A stretch of 64,000 bases of DNA from JAWWPY01 sp964412845 (lineage in GTDB: Bacteria; Actinomycetota; Actinomycetes; Streptosporangiales; Streptosporangiaceae), in contig CAYPQM010000004.1 in assembly GCA_964412845.1 (NCBI GenBank), positions 1 to 64,000 on the forward strand, given 5' to 3'. The first letter of the stretch is position 1, and every line of letters starts with the position of its first letter. Shown piece after piece: positions 15,162 to 24,296 of the stretch. A program made the position numbers and the translations under genes. Under the pieces are notes generated by a model. That model saw only the letters and a list, made by a program, of their open reading frames with translations. It made no database searches and was not told where the DNA came from.

Positions 15162-17746
15162 CCGGTAACTGCCGCGGCGCCCCTGGTCCCCACCCCCGGG
15201 ACCGGGGGCCTCCTTCCGTGTCGCCGGGAACTTCTGTGCGCCGGGGCTAACTCCGCCCGCAGCGCGGCAGCGGGAGCTGTCCGGGCGGCGACCGCCGCGG
15301 GCACGGACGCGAGCAGGTTGGCCGCCAGGATCAGCGCGGCGGCGCCGGCGGCCAGCAGGAGCATGGGTATCACGGTGACCTGGGTGACGCCCAGCGACCC
15401 GGCGAAGGCCTGCCACGCCCAGCGCCCGGCCGCGATGCCCAGCGGCGTGCCTACCACGAGGGCGACCACCAGGGTCAGCGTCGTCTGCCACGCGACGAGG
15501 GCCCTGACCTGACGCCGGGTCATGCCCAGTGTCTTGAGCAGGGCCACTTCCCGGCGCCGCCTGCGGACGGAGGTGAGCACGGTCAGCGCCAGCGACAGCA
15601 CGGCCGCTGCGGCCAGGCCGAGGGCCAGCGCCAGCGGCTGGCCGCCCATCTGCGAGGCGTTGGCGATGGCCGCGGCGCGAGCGCGGCTCACCGTCAGCTC
15701 ATAGGTGCCGCCGGGAGTCCCGTCCGGGTTGGCGGAGGTGATCCGGTGCACCAGCGCCGCCCGCTGTCCGGCGCTGGTCCCCGGGGCCAGGTCGATGGCG
15801 ACCGCTGAGGGGGCAGCTTGCGATACCTGACCGGATGACGTCCGGCCCGCGGCCAGGCCCTGGACCCGCAGCAGAGCCTGCTGCGACAACATCGCGCCGC
15901 GGCCGAGCGACACGTGATCAGACACCGCCACCCCGAACGAGGGCAGCGTCACGGTCCCCACCACCGTGAGCAGCTGCCGGTAAGGCTTGATGCCCACCAG
16001 GACCGTGTCCCCGATCTTCTTGCCGAGCTCGTGCAAGGTCACCGTGCCCAGCTCGATCTGGTCGTTACCGCTGATCGGCTGGCCGCCGGTGGTGGGCGGC
16101 GCGACCGAGCCCCGTTGGCGCTGCAGGCCGAGCACGGGGATCACCCGGCCATCGACGGTGAGCTGGCTGAACCCGAAGCTGGACCAGCCCGCCACCGCTG
16201 GCTGGCCCCCGACCAGCCGGTTCATCACGCCCGGGGTGAAGTTCCCGTAACCACCTTCAGCCTGGATCAGGACCTGCCAGTTCCAGCCGTACCGGGCCGG
16301 GTGGGTGACCAGGCCGGTCAGGCTGGTCCCGAACACGAGGGCCACGACGACGGCGATCACCGCCGCGATGGACCCGAGCAGGGTGGCCCGGACCGGGACG
16401 GCCCGCTGGCCCGCACCAGGTTCCAGCGCGTTGCGGCTGCCCACCACAGCGGAGGCCGGCAACCCGGCCGCCGCCGCCGCGTGCGCGATGACCGAGGGCC
16501 GCTCCTCGTCCGGGCGGGCTGACTGCCGGACCGCCCGCCCGGCCATGACGGCCAGCAGCCCGAACAGGGCGGCCGTGAGCAGGACCGATCCAGCGCCGAG
16601 GACGAGACCGTCCGCCTGAACTCCGCGGGCCGGGTCGAACCGGCGGACCGGGCCGACCGGGGCGAGCGGGGACAGCGCTACCGCGCCGGCCACGGCGAGG
16701 ACCGCGGCGCCGAGGATGGCGCCCGCGCCGGGCAGGGTCGCGGCCAGCGCTGCCTGCCTCCGGCCGGCCCCGAGGGCACGTGCGGTGGCTATCTCTCCCG
16801 TGGACCGGCTGAGCAGCTGGGCCAGGCCCTGGCCGACCAGGACCAGCATGGCCAGGGTGGCGAGCCCGCCGAAGACGGCGAGGGCGACCGCCTGCGGCCT
16901 GATCGCCTGCTGCACCTGGCTGCGGGTGACGTCCGAGCGGCTGATGGCGAAGGACAGGCCAGGCAGCCGCTGGTGGATGGCCTGGAACACCTCCCGCTGC
17001 ACGGTCGTCGCGAGCGTGGCCAGATGGTGCTGCAGTCCCGGTATCCCGGCCGTCCCGTGCTCCAGGTGTACCCCGACCCAGGCGTACTGGTAGTAGGCCA
17101 GCAGCTGCCGGCTGGCGGCGGGCGGGAGAACCCCGCCGTCCTGCTGATCGGACTGGTCGATCAGGACGGGCGGGATGTCCACGATCCCGGTTACCCGGAA
17201 TGTGACGCGCGCGCCGGGAGAGCTCTGGAAGGTCACCGGGTTCTGCCGGTAGAACTGGTACGTCACCCGGCCGCCGACACCTACGCCGAACATGCTGGCG
17301 ATGTGCGGGCTGAGCGCGATCTCCCTGATCGCATTGAGCCGGGGCAGCCGGCCGGCGAGCACCGTCATCTTGTCCTGGCGGAAGTACGCGCCGTTGAAGC
17401 TGCCCGTCAGGTCGTTGGTCAGGAAGGAGTCGTTGACCCGGCCGTGCACCACTGGGTTGGCGTCCAGCCCCAGGTACGTGGCGCTGGCCGCGATCCCGGG
17501 CAGGTCCGATATCAGCGTGATCGGACGGGCCACCGGCATGCCCGGCACTTGGCCGGGAATGTTGACGAACGCGTCGCTGGCGTTCGTCGCGGCCAGGTAC
17601 CGGCCGTAGGCGGACGCGGTGCGCCGGGCGCCCGCCAGCGCGGCCAGCGCCACGGCGCCGAGCAGGCCGCCGATGAGCGCCACGGCCAGCGCCGCCCGCC
17701 AGGAACTCCGCACGGTCGCCCGCCCGAGGTAGAAGGCTGCGCGCAC
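14990..17746 (-). CDS. FtsX/MacB-type ABC permease with run-on C-terminus
   Basis: A 918-residue permease of the double FtsX type. It has an N-terminal TM helix (AALAVALIGGLLGAVALAAL) then GARRTASAYGRYLAATNASD, a large extracytoplasmic region, two groups of TM helices and the conserved loop RRRRREVALLKTLGMTRRQV. Family members normally end near ...AAALRAE; here the frame continues ~75 residues in Arg/Pro-rich sequence and into the antisense strand of the catalase gene. The extension looks like loss of the original stop. Start GTG 17746. Paralogues lie at 25028 and 29185, with a decayed one in between. The likely ATPase partner is encoded at 21342. Substrate unknown. Confidence 0.85.
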   Translation of the reverse strand: MRAAFYLGRATVRSSWRAALAVALIGGLLGAVALAALAGARRTASAYGRYLAATNASDAFVNIPGQVPGMPVARPITLISDLPGIAASATYLGLDANPVVHGRVNDSFLTNDLTGSFNGAYFRQDKMTVLAGRLPRLNAIREIALSPHIASMFGVGVGGRVTYQFYRQNPVTFQSSPGARVTFRVTGIVDIPPVLIDQSDQQDGGVLPPAASRQLLAYYQYAWVGVHLEHGTAGIPGLQHHLATLATTVQREVFQAIHQRLPGLSFAISRSDVTRSQVQQAIRPQAVALAVFGGLATLAMLVLVGQGLAQLLSRSTGEIATARALGAGRRQAALAATLPGAGAILGAAVLAVAGAVALSPLAPVGPVRRFDPARGVQADGLVLGAGSVLLTAALFGLLAVMAGRAVRQSARPDEERPSVIAHAAAAAGLPASAVVGSRNALEPGAGQRAVPVRATLLGSIAAVIAVVVALVFGTSLTGLVTHPARYGWNWQVLIQAEGGYGNFTPGVMNRLVGGQPAVAGWSSFGFSQLTVDGRVIPVLGLQRQRGSVAPPTTGGQPISGNDQIELGTVTLHELGKKIGDTVLVGIKPYRQLLTVVGTVTLPSFGVAVSDHVSLGRGAMLSQQALLRVQGLAAGRTSSGQVSQAAPSAVAIDLAPGTSAGQRAALVHRITSANPDGTPGGTYELTVSRARAAAIANASQMGGQPLALALGLAAAAVLSLALTVLTSVRRRRREVALLKTLGMTRRQVRALVAWQTTLTLVVALVVGTPLGIAAGRWAWQAFAGSLGVTQVTVIPMLLLAAGAAALILAANLLASVPAAVAARTAPAAALRAELAPAHRSSRRHGRRPPVPGVGTRGAAAVTGQPPLRSLPTRAPRSGCTFRQYSTTLAFVSLVTSGAPAWPAMFDARCSRPVSSSTLS
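15181..15207 (+). terminator. katA terminator candidate
   Basis: CCCTGGTCCC (15181-15190) pairs with GGGACCGGGG (15198-15207), one G-T wobble, 20 bp after the catalase stop codon. Confidence 0.5.
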
Positions 17747-17954
17747 CGCGGTGTCAGCTCCCTGACCGGGGCAGGGGGAGGGTCGCCATGGCAGTCATTG
17801 TCCGCTGCCGGGGGGCATGCCCGCAGGAAGGGACGCACGACACCCGGCGGGGAGGCCAGTACCACCCAGAGCGGGTGCCTGCCGTGCCGACCGCACAGGT
17901 CGGTCCGCGTTCAGGCCTGTCGGGTGGGTGGGGGCCGCGCTACGATCACGCTCG

Positions 17955-18629
17955 ATGACAACGATCCGGGTGGTCCTGGCCGAGGACAACGTGCTGCTCC
18001 GGGAGGGGGTCTCCCGGCTGGTGTCGGCGAACGCGGACTTCGAGCTGGCCGGGGTCGCTGCCGACCTGCCCGAGCTGCTCGCTGTCATCGAGGAGCAGGA
18101 CCCGGATGTGGTGATCACCGACATCCGGATGCCGCCGACTGGCACCGACGAAGGGATCCAGGCCGCCGCCTGGCTGAGGGACAACCGCCCTCAGGTCGGC
18201 GTGGTGGTGCTCAGCCAGTACACGGCCCCCGGCTACGCGCTGGCCCTGCTGGAGCACGGCTCGGCGGGCCGGGCCTACCTGCTCAAAGAGCGGGTGGCCA
18301 GCGTGGACGAACTGGCCCGCGCGATCCGGACGGTGGCCCAGGGCGGCTCGGTGATCGACCCGCTGGTTGTGGACGAACTGGTGCGCTCGCGGTCGCAGCG
18401 CCGCACCTCCAGCCTGTCGTCGCTGACCCCGCGCGAGGCGGAGATCCTGGCCGAGATGGCCCAGGGCAAGAGCAACGCGGCGATCGCGGCCGCGCTCACC
18501 GTCTCGGAACGGGCGGTGGAGAAGCACACCAACTCGATCTTCGCCAAGCTGGGACTGTCCGAGGAGAAGGATCTCAACCGCCGGGTCAAGGCGGTGCTGC
18601 TGTACCTCAGCGAGCACGAGGGGGGCTGA
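17955..18629 (+). CDS. LuxR-family response regulator
   Basis: A 224-residue regulator. The receiver domain has Asp56 in VVITDIRMPPTGTDEGIQAA and Lys in YLLKERVAS. The LuxR HTH is LTPREAEILAEMAQGKSNAA, then ERAVEKHTNSIFAKLGL. The RMPPT..EGI loop marks the subfamily whose receiver is also found in the cyclase fusion at 22070, so the two share ancestry. ATG 17955 lies 208 bp from the divergent FtsX gene. The intergenic region contains GGTGCCTGCCG in inverse orientation to the shared element at 23569, a possible operator. Probable kinase partner: the membrane kinase at 19160. Confidence 0.9.
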   Translation: MTTIRVVLAEDNVLLREGVSRLVSANADFELAGVAADLPELLAVIEEQDPDVVITDIRMPPTGTDEGIQAAAWLRDNRPQVGVVVLSQYTAPGYALALLEHGSAGRAYLLKERVASVDELARAIRTVAQGGSVIDPLVVDELVRSRSQRRTSSLSSLTPREAEILAEMAQGKSNAAIAAALTVSERAVEKHTNSIFAKLGLSEEKDLNRRVKAVLLYLSEHEGG

Positions 18630-18692
18630 CCACACCCCGCCGAGGATGGCAGCACCCTCCGCCAGCCCGGCCGGCCGTGCGAAGCTGGGACT

Positions 18693-19091
18693 GTGAGCAG
18701 CCCGCACTCGCACTCCGTGCTCGTGGTCGATGACCAGGCGCCGTTCCGGCTCGCCGCCAAGGCGGTGCTCCGCCGCCTGGAATGCTTTGAGCTGGCCGGC
18801 GAGGCGTCCAGCGGGACCGAAGCCATCAAGCTGGTGGGCACCCTGCACCCGGCCCTGGTCCTGATGGACATCAACATGCCGGAAATGAACGGGATCGAGG
18901 CCACCCGGCGAATTGTGGCCGCCCACCCGGAGGTCGTCGTCTTCCTGTGTTCCACCTACGACGTCGGGGATCTGCCCCCGGACGCGGCGGCGAGCGGGGC
19001 GAGCGCCTACATCAACAAGGAGCGGTTCGGCGCCGACACCCTGCACCGCCTGTGGCAGAGCAAGGACTCCGGCCTGTTCAACGCGCTCTGA
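18693..19091 (+). CDS. Single-domain response regulator (receiver only)
   Basis: A 132-residue CheY-like protein with no output domain. Phosphoacceptor Asp59 lies in LVLMDINMPEMNGIEA; the acidic pair is DDQ, and the conserved Lys is seen in YINKERFGAD. The GTG start 18693 is 63 bp after the LuxR regulator, so both are probably cotranscribed. It is convergent with the membrane kinase (68-bp gap). A receiver without output could be a phosphate sink or a relay intermediate; both are inferences from other systems. Confidence 0.85.
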   Translation: MSSPHSHSVLVVDDQAPFRLAAKAVLRRLECFELAGEASSGTEAIKLVGTLHPALVLMDINMPEMNGIEATRRIVAAHPEVVVFLCSTYDVGDLPPDAAASGASAYINKERFGADTLHRLWQSKDSGLFNAL

Positions 19092-19159
19092 CCGGGCCGC
19101 CTTCGAAGCAGCCTCCTGCGCCGGGTGCAGCGCATGCGGATTTAGCCCGCGCTGAGCAG

Positions 19160-21283
19160 TCAGCCGATCGGAACCGATCCGCTGATGACCGATCCGTGGC
19201 CGGGCCGCGACTCCCAGCGCACCGTTCCGCCGATGGCACCGAGGCGGTCGGCCATGTTGTTGAACCCGTGGCCGCCGCGGGCCTTCTGCACATCGAAGCC
19301 GGGGCCGTTGTCGGTGACCGAGAACAGCAGTCCTCCGGCGTCCAGCCACAGCCGGACGTCCGCTCTGGCTTCCGGGGCGTGCTTGGCGGCGTTCTGCAAT
19401 GCCTCCAGGCAGCAGAAGTAGATCGCTGCCTCAATCTCCGGGGAGTACCGGCCGATGCCGTCGGTGGTCACGCCGACCGGGATGGTGCTGCGGCCTGCCG
19501 CGGCGCGCAGGGCCTCCCCGAGCCCGCTGTCAGCGAGCAGCGGCGGGTAGATGCCGTGCGCCAGCTCGCGCAGCTCCCGGATCGTGGCCTGGACGTCCTC
19601 GCCCATCTGGGCCAGCATCTCCAGGCCGCCCGCTTGGTCGTCGACGATGATGTCCCGGGCCAGGCGCAGGTTCACCGCCAGCGCCACCAGGTGCTGTTGT
19701 GCGCCGTCATGCAGGTTGCGCTCGACCCGGCGGCGCTCGGCGTCGCCGCTGGCCACGATGCGCGCCCGGGACTCCCGGAGCGCGTCGGCCTGGTTGCGGA
19801 GTTCATCCAGCGTGGTCTGCAGCGCCGCGTCAAGCTGGACGTTGTGGAAGGCGAGGCCGGTCTGCCTGGCCAGCTCGGTCAGCACCCGGTCGTCTTCCTC
19901 GGAGAAGGCATCCGCGGTGACCGGCCGCTCGACGACGATGAGCCCGAGCAGTTCCCCGCCGTGGCTGATCGGCGCCACCCGAAGCTGAGCCTGGGCCCGT
20001 CCGTCGAGCAGCGATGGCAGCCAGACCGAGGCCCACGCGCTACCCGACACGCCGGCCCGGGTGACCACCGGACGCTCACGTGCTGTTATGACGAGGGACC
20101 TGCGCCCGGTGTCCGGCACCGATACCGACCGTTCCAGCACGTCCCCGGATCCGGTGTAGACCTCGGCGCTGGTCAGCCCCATCGTCTTGCGCAGCGATTC
20201 GGCCAGCTGCAACAGCAGCTCGTCCATGGCGATGGCGCGGGTCAGCCTGCTGCCGAAGGTACGCAGCACCTCATCGGGCGCCTCGCGGGCCCCGTAGACG
20301 AACCGGGTCGCCGAGGCGATGAGCCGGTCCCTGGCCGGCAGGTAGCCGACCGCCGCCACCGCCGCCGCCAGCATGGACAGCCCGAGGATCTCACGGTCGG
20401 CGGCGTCGCTCGGCGCCTCCCCGAGGCCGAGCACGATCACCACGTACACGATGGCCACCACCATGCTGAAACCCGCGATCGACAGCACCTGCACGAGCAC
20501 CCGGCCGCCGTGCGGGGCGAGCATGGGCAGTTCGCCAGCGATCACGCCCAGGGGGACCAGTACCGTGGCGCCCGCCGCCACCGGGCCGAGCGGTCCCGGC
20601 CACAGGACCAGCACGTGCAGGACGGCGCTGATCAGCGCCACATCCGCGGCCAGCGTCACGCCGATGCCCAGCCACCGCATCCGTTCCCGGTCCTGCTGGG
20701 CCGCGCCCGCGTACTGGAGCCGGGTCCCGGGCAGGGCGCACAGGACCGCCAGCGTCCAGACCAGCGCTCCCGCCATCAGCGGGAACGGCCGGCCCGCGAT
20801 GGACAGGACCAGCCCGGAACCCGCGGCGGAGCCGTAGCCGAGGGCCGCGGCTATCCGCCTGGCCCGCCCGGCGAGCCTGCCGTCCGGCAGGGCCAGCAGG
20901 AAGTGGAATGAGACCGCGATGACGAGCGGGCCAGCGACGGTGGCCACGGAACGCGCCGCCCCGTGCTGACCACCGGGCTGGCTGGCCAGCCGGGCGGCGG
21001 CGAACGCTACCGACGCCGCGAGCGCCCCTGAGGCGACCTGCCACTGGGGGGTCCGCTCCCGGGAGCCGGTGGCCACGGCTCCCGCCAGTGCCCAGGCCAG
21101 CACGAGGCCGGCCACCACCGCGTCGAGCGCGGAGATGTCCCCGGCCTTCGGCGCCCGGAGCCCGATCGCGGCGACGGCCACCGCGGCGAGGGGCATCAGC
21201 ACTCCCGCCGTCACCCGGTGCGCGACCGGCCTGGCCCGGGGCGGCGCCATGGCGGCCGGGTCGCGGAGCGTGCCGTTTACCAT
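19160..21283 (-). CDS. Membrane GAF histidine kinase (HisKA_3 type)
   Basis: A 707-residue sensor kinase. ATG 21283 is taken because the hydrophobic N-terminus begins right after it and GAGGAG precedes it; the frame extends far upstream inside the ATPase gene, but that part is a shadow. Residues ~20-320 hold about eight TM helices. A GAF domain follows (~350-500, including LLGLIVVERPVTADAFSEED), then the phosphoacceptor His near 510 in RRRVERNLHDGAQQHLVALA. The HATPase part has EALQNAAKHA, DNGPGF and GHGFNNMADRLGAIGG. It sits 58 bp downstream of the MacB-type ATPase, in the same direction. Together with the regulators at 17955 and 22070 it suggests an envelope-sensing system. Confidence 0.9.
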   Translation of the reverse strand: MVNGTLRDPAAMAPPRARPVAHRVTAGVLMPLAAVAVAAIGLRAPKAGDISALDAVVAGLVLAWALAGAVATGSRERTPQWQVASGALAASVAFAAARLASQPGGQHGAARSVATVAGPLVIAVSFHFLLALPDGRLAGRARRIAAALGYGSAAGSGLVLSIAGRPFPLMAGALVWTLAVLCALPGTRLQYAGAAQQDRERMRWLGIGVTLAADVALISAVLHVLVLWPGPLGPVAAGATVLVPLGVIAGELPMLAPHGGRVLVQVLSIAGFSMVVAIVYVVIVLGLGEAPSDAADREILGLSMLAAAVAAVGYLPARDRLIASATRFVYGAREAPDEVLRTFGSRLTRAIAMDELLLQLAESLRKTMGLTSAEVYTGSGDVLERSVSVPDTGRRSLVITARERPVVTRAGVSGSAWASVWLPSLLDGRAQAQLRVAPISHGGELLGLIVVERPVTADAFSEEDDRVLTELARQTGLAFHNVQLDAALQTTLDELRNQADALRESRARIVASGDAERRRVERNLHDGAQQHLVALAVNLRLARDIIVDDQAGGLEMLAQMGEDVQATIRELRELAHGIYPPLLADSGLGEALRAAAGRSTIPVGVTTDGIGRYSPEIEAAIYFCCLEALQNAAKHAPEARADVRLWLDAGGLLFSVTDNGPGFDVQKARGGHGFNNMADRLGAIGGTVRWESRPGHGSVISGSVPIG

Positions 21284-21341
21284 CGCCCCGGCTCCTCGTG
21301 GTGCCGGTAGCGGGTCGGCCGCTGAACGGGCAGCTGCATGG

Positions 21342-22073
21342 TCAGCGAGCCTCGATGACGACGTTCCCGCCGCTCTCTGGTTCAGGCTCCGGGGTGACGA
21401 TCCGCCCGTCGCGCATCCGCACCACCCGCTGGGCCGCGGCGGCGACACTGTCGTCGTGCGTGACCAGAACCACGGTCTGGCCGCCGGCGTGCAGGCGCCG
21501 CAGCAACTCGATGACCTCATCGCCGCCCGCGGAATCCAGCGCCCCGGTCGGCTCGTCGGCGAGGAGCAGCGTCGGCTCATTGGCCAGGGCCCGGGCGATG
21601 GCCAGCCGCTGACGCTGCCCGCCGGACAGCACACCGGGCACGGCGGAGGCCTTGTCACTGATGCCGAGCAGGTCAAGCAGGTCTTTGGCGCGGGTTTCCG
21701 CCATCCGCCGCTTGCGGCCCGCGATGACGGCAGGCAGGGCCACGTTCTCCAGCACGGTCATGCCCTCCAGCAGGTTGAAGAACTGGAAGACGATCCCGAT
21801 GTGCCGGCGGCGCAGCCGGGCCAGTTCATCCTCACTCCGCCCGGTCACCTCCTCGCCCGCGACGGTGATGCTCCCCTCGTCGGCGGTGTCCAGCCCGGCC
21901 ACCAGGTTCAGCAGGGTGGATTTGCCGCAGCCTGACGGCCCCATCAGGGCGACGAACTCGCCGTCCGCGATGCTCAGGTCCACCCCGCGTAGCGCCCGGA
22001 CGGGCGCATTCTCGGCTTCGAAGGTCTTGCGTACGCCGCGCATGGCCAGTGCCGGAAGGCTCTCGCTCATCAC
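21342..22073 (-). CDS. MacB/LolD-type ABC transporter ATPase
   Basis: A 243-residue ATPase. Walker A is MGPSGCGKSTLLNLVAG, then the Q-loop IVFQFFNLLEGMTVLENVALP, signature LSGGQRQRLAIARALANEP and Walker B LLLADEPTGALDS, followed by the H-loop VTHD. The length and FFNLL..MTVLENV segment are typical of the MacB/LolD/FtsE class, which drives FtsX-type permeases, four of which lie in this region. GTG 22073 and ATG 22070 are both possible starts; either way it overlaps the stop of the cyclase gene (GTGATGA), implying coupled translation. Whether one ATPase serves all permeases is inference. Confidence 0.92.
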   Translation of the reverse strand: MMSESLPALAMRGVRKTFEAENAPVRALRGVDLSIADGEFVALMGPSGCGKSTLLNLVAGLDTADEGSITVAGEEVTGRSEDELARLRRRHIGIVFQFFNLLEGMTVLENVALPAVIAGRKRRMAETRAKDLLDLLGISDKASAVPGVLSGGQRQRLAIARALANEPTLLLADEPTGALDSAGGDEVIELLRRLHAGGQTVVLVTHDDSVAAAAQRVVRMRDGRIVTPEPEPESGGNVVIEAR

Positions 22074-23509
22074 GCCCCCGTTCTGGTCGTCGTGCCCTCG
22101 GTGCTTGTCGTGCCGGGACCTGCTGTGTCGTCGGTGGTGCCCCCCCGGCGGCCCGGCCCGGCGGATCCGCGGGATAGCGGGCCTACCTGCGCAGAGATCT
22201 TGTAGGAGATGACCGGGGCATCGCGGCCCTTTACCCGCTGCGCCGGGAGCGGTACGAACTCGACATGGATGGTCAGTGACTTGACGGTGCCCTCGGAGAG
22301 CACCGTCTCGCCCGCCGCGGCCAGCTGCTGCAGCCGTTGGGAGAGATTGACTGTATCGCCGACCAGCGTGTATTCAAGCCGCTCCTCGGACCCGAGGAGG
22401 GCCGCCGCGGCCTCGCCGGTGGACAGCCCGAGCCCCAGGCCGAAGGCGGGCAGCCCGTCGTCGGCCCAGCGTGCATTGATCTCTGCCTGCAGCGCGTGCA
22501 TGGCCGAGGCCGCCACCACGGCCCGGTCCGCGTGGTCATCCTGCGGGAACGGCGCGCCGAAGACCGCCATCACCGCGTCGCCGACAAACTGCATCACGGT
22601 GCCGCCCTCGCCCAGAATGGCCCGGTTCATCGCGGCGCGATGCGTATTGAGCTGCCCGGCGAGCTGGCTCGGGTCGGCGTGCTCCGCGATGCTCGAATAG
22701 GACCTGATGTCACTCATCAGGACCGTCACCACCACGCGCTCGGTCTCGCCGATGTTCCGCTTCTCCTGCCGGATCTTGTCGGCCAGCCCCCCAGGGAGCA
22801 GCCGCGACAGTGTCTCGCCCTGCTCCTCACGGTCCACGATGGCCTGGTGCAGCAGGCGGAGCCGCTTCAGCGCCGCATGATTCCCGGTGGACACGCCCTG
22901 CGCCAGCTTGACGAAGACCGCCTCGACCTCCGCGTCGACAACCTCGGGTGGGACGCGGCGGGCCGCGGCGATGGCCTTGATGGGCTTGCCCTCGGCCACC
23001 ATGCTGAGGAGCTCCTCCTCGTCCGGGAGGAGTCCGCCCGGGGAAACGACCGGCCGGACCAGAGCCTCGACGATGGCCGGATCAAGCGCCGTGCCGCCGG
23101 TAGCCACCGTGCGGATGGCATCGACCAGCTGATTGCCCTCGGCGATGTGGTCCTTCAGCAGGTATCCGTAGCCCGCAGAGCCCTCGGCCAGCAGCGACAC
23201 CGCGTACTCGGGGTCGTCGTACTGGGAAAGGATGACCACGCCGGTCCCCGGGTGGCGCTTGCGTACCTCCTTGGCCGCGTCGATGCCCTCGCGGCTGAAC
23301 GACGGCGGCATCCGGATGTCGGTGACGAGTACCTGGGGCTCGGTGGCGATGGCGCCCGTCACGGTCTCGTCGTAGTCCGCGCCCACGCCGAGCACCCGCA
23401 GGTCCGCGTGCCGTTCGATCAGTGCCCGCACGCCTTCGCGCACGATCAGGTTGTCGTCCGCGAGGAAGACCCCGATCGTGCCGGCCGGCTGGGCGTCACT
23501 GGGCTGCAT
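22070..23509 (-). CDS. Response regulator fused to class III nucleotide cyclase
   Basis: A 479-residue fusion. Residues ~10-130 are a receiver with Asp64 (LVTDIRMPPSFSREGID) and Lys119 (YGYLLKD). Residues ~160-205 resemble a degenerate LuxR HTH (LLPDEEELLSMVAEGKPIKA). The cyclase domain spans ~255-440, with metal Asp267 in LMSDIRSYSS and Asp311 in QFVGDAVMAVFG. The transition-state residues are N388 and R392 in GDTVNLSQRLQ. The usual adenine-selecting Lys before FxGD is Gln307, so cAMP versus cGMP cannot be assigned. The last ~30 residues are Gly/Thr-rich. ATG 23509 starts just before the receiver. It overlaps the ABC ATPase gene. Confidence 0.92.
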   Translation of the reverse strand: MQPSDAQPAGTIGVFLADDNLIVREGVRALIERHADLRVLGVGADYDETVTGAIATEPQVLVTDIRMPPSFSREGIDAAKEVRKRHPGTGVVILSQYDDPEYAVSLLAEGSAGYGYLLKDHIAEGNQLVDAIRTVATGGTALDPAIVEALVRPVVSPGGLLPDEEELLSMVAEGKPIKAIAAARRVPPEVVDAEVEAVFVKLAQGVSTGNHAALKRLRLLHQAIVDREEQGETLSRLLPGGLADKIRQEKRNIGETERVVVTVLMSDIRSYSSIAEHADPSQLAGQLNTHRAAMNRAILGEGGTVMQFVGDAVMAVFGAPFPQDDHADRAVVAASAMHALQAEINARWADDGLPAFGLGLGLSTGEAAAALLGSEERLEYTLVGDTVNLSQRLQQLAAAGETVLSEGTVKSLTIHVEFVPLPAQRVKGRDAPVISYKISAQVGPLSRGSAGPGRRGGTTDDTAGPGTTSTEGTTTRTGA

Positions 23510-23568
23510 CCACCTAGTTTTCGCACATGGCGGGGGTCCGCGCCAGTGAGCAGCCCCCCCGCCGACCG

Positions 23569-23611
23569 GTGGTGTTAGGCACACCAGGTGTCCGGCAGGC
23601 ACCACCCTGGA
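23569..23611. promoter_or_regulatory. Shared ~42-bp non-coding element, copy 1
   Basis: Located in the divergent gap between the cyclase fusion (start 23509) and the small ABC transporter (start 23673). It shares TAGG(C/T)ACACC(A/G)GG, CAGGCA and ACACCCTGG-like blocks in the same order as 31714-31756, about three quarters identical by eye. Confidence 0.55.
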
Positions 23612-23672
23612 CGGCCTGGAGGGCCGGGAGAAGACTCGCGGTGAGCGGTTGGCGAGGAAAAGGGGGCCAGCC

Positions 23673-24296
23673 ATGAGCGCGCTGGCAGCACGGGGAATCC
23701 GCAAATCGTTCGGGCGGCGCAAGGTGCTGGCCGGACTGGATCTCGACGTCACCGCGGGCGAACTGGTCGCCGTGGTGGGTGAGAACGGGAGCGGGAAGAC
23801 GACGCTGCTCCGCGTCCTCGCCGGGGACCTGCGCGCGGACGCGGGCCGCGTCGCGTGCTCGGGCCGGCCGGGGTACTGCCCGCAGACGGTGGTGCTCGAT
23901 GACGCGCTCACCGTGGACCAGCACGTGCGCTACTTCCAGGCGGCCTACGGGATCAGCTCCCCCCGCCGGGCGGTGCAGCTGATCGAGCGGCTGGGCTATG
24001 CCACCTGCCGCGGCCAGCGCGCTGGCACCCTGTCCGGCGGGACCAAACAGAAACTCAGCCTGACCCTGGCCCTCATGCATGACCCCCCGGTCCTGCTCCT
24101 CGACGAGCCGTACCAGGGCTTCGACTGGCAAACGTATCTCGCCTTCTGGGAACTCACCGGTGAACTGAGGGCACGGGGAACCGCGACCGTCGTCATCAGC
24201 CACCTGGTTTTCGAGCAAGAGCGTTTCGATCGGGTCTGCCAGCTGAGGGACGGGCAGATCCACGAGGAGCCCAGCAGGCATGCGCCAGCAACTTGA
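23673..24296 (+). CDS. ABC transporter ATPase, small exporter
   Basis: A 207-residue ATPase. Walker A VGENGSGKTTLLRVLAGDLR, signature LSGGTKQKLSLTLALMHDP (the usual Gln replaced by Thr), Walker B VLLLDEPYQGFDW, and the switch His in VVISHLVFEQERFD. ATG 23673 follows AAGGGGG. The next gene overlaps by 17 bp and encodes its membrane subunit. The divergent upstream region carries the shared element at 23569. ABC-2-like exporters of this size often move antimicrobial compounds or lipids; substrate unknown. Confidence 0.88.
   Translation: MSALAARGIRKSFGRRKVLAGLDLDVTAGELVAVVGENGSGKTTLLRVLAGDLRADAGRVACSGRPGYCPQTVVLDDALTVDQHVRYFQAAYGISSPRRAVQLIERLGYATCRGQRAGTLSGGTKQKLSLTLALMHDPPVLLLDEPYQGFDWQTYLAFWELTGELRARGTATVVISHLVFEQERFDRVCQLRDGQIHEEPSRHAPAT

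Noticed and set aside
13620..15491. 623-codon minus-strand frame opposite the catalase
   Set aside because: Antisense shadow rich in Arg/Val; the catalase body is clear on the plus strand.
21284..21676. N-terminal extension of the membrane kinase frame
   Set aside because: Lies inside the ABC ATPase gene in another frame and has no signal or domain; the start at 21283 with GAGGAG is better.
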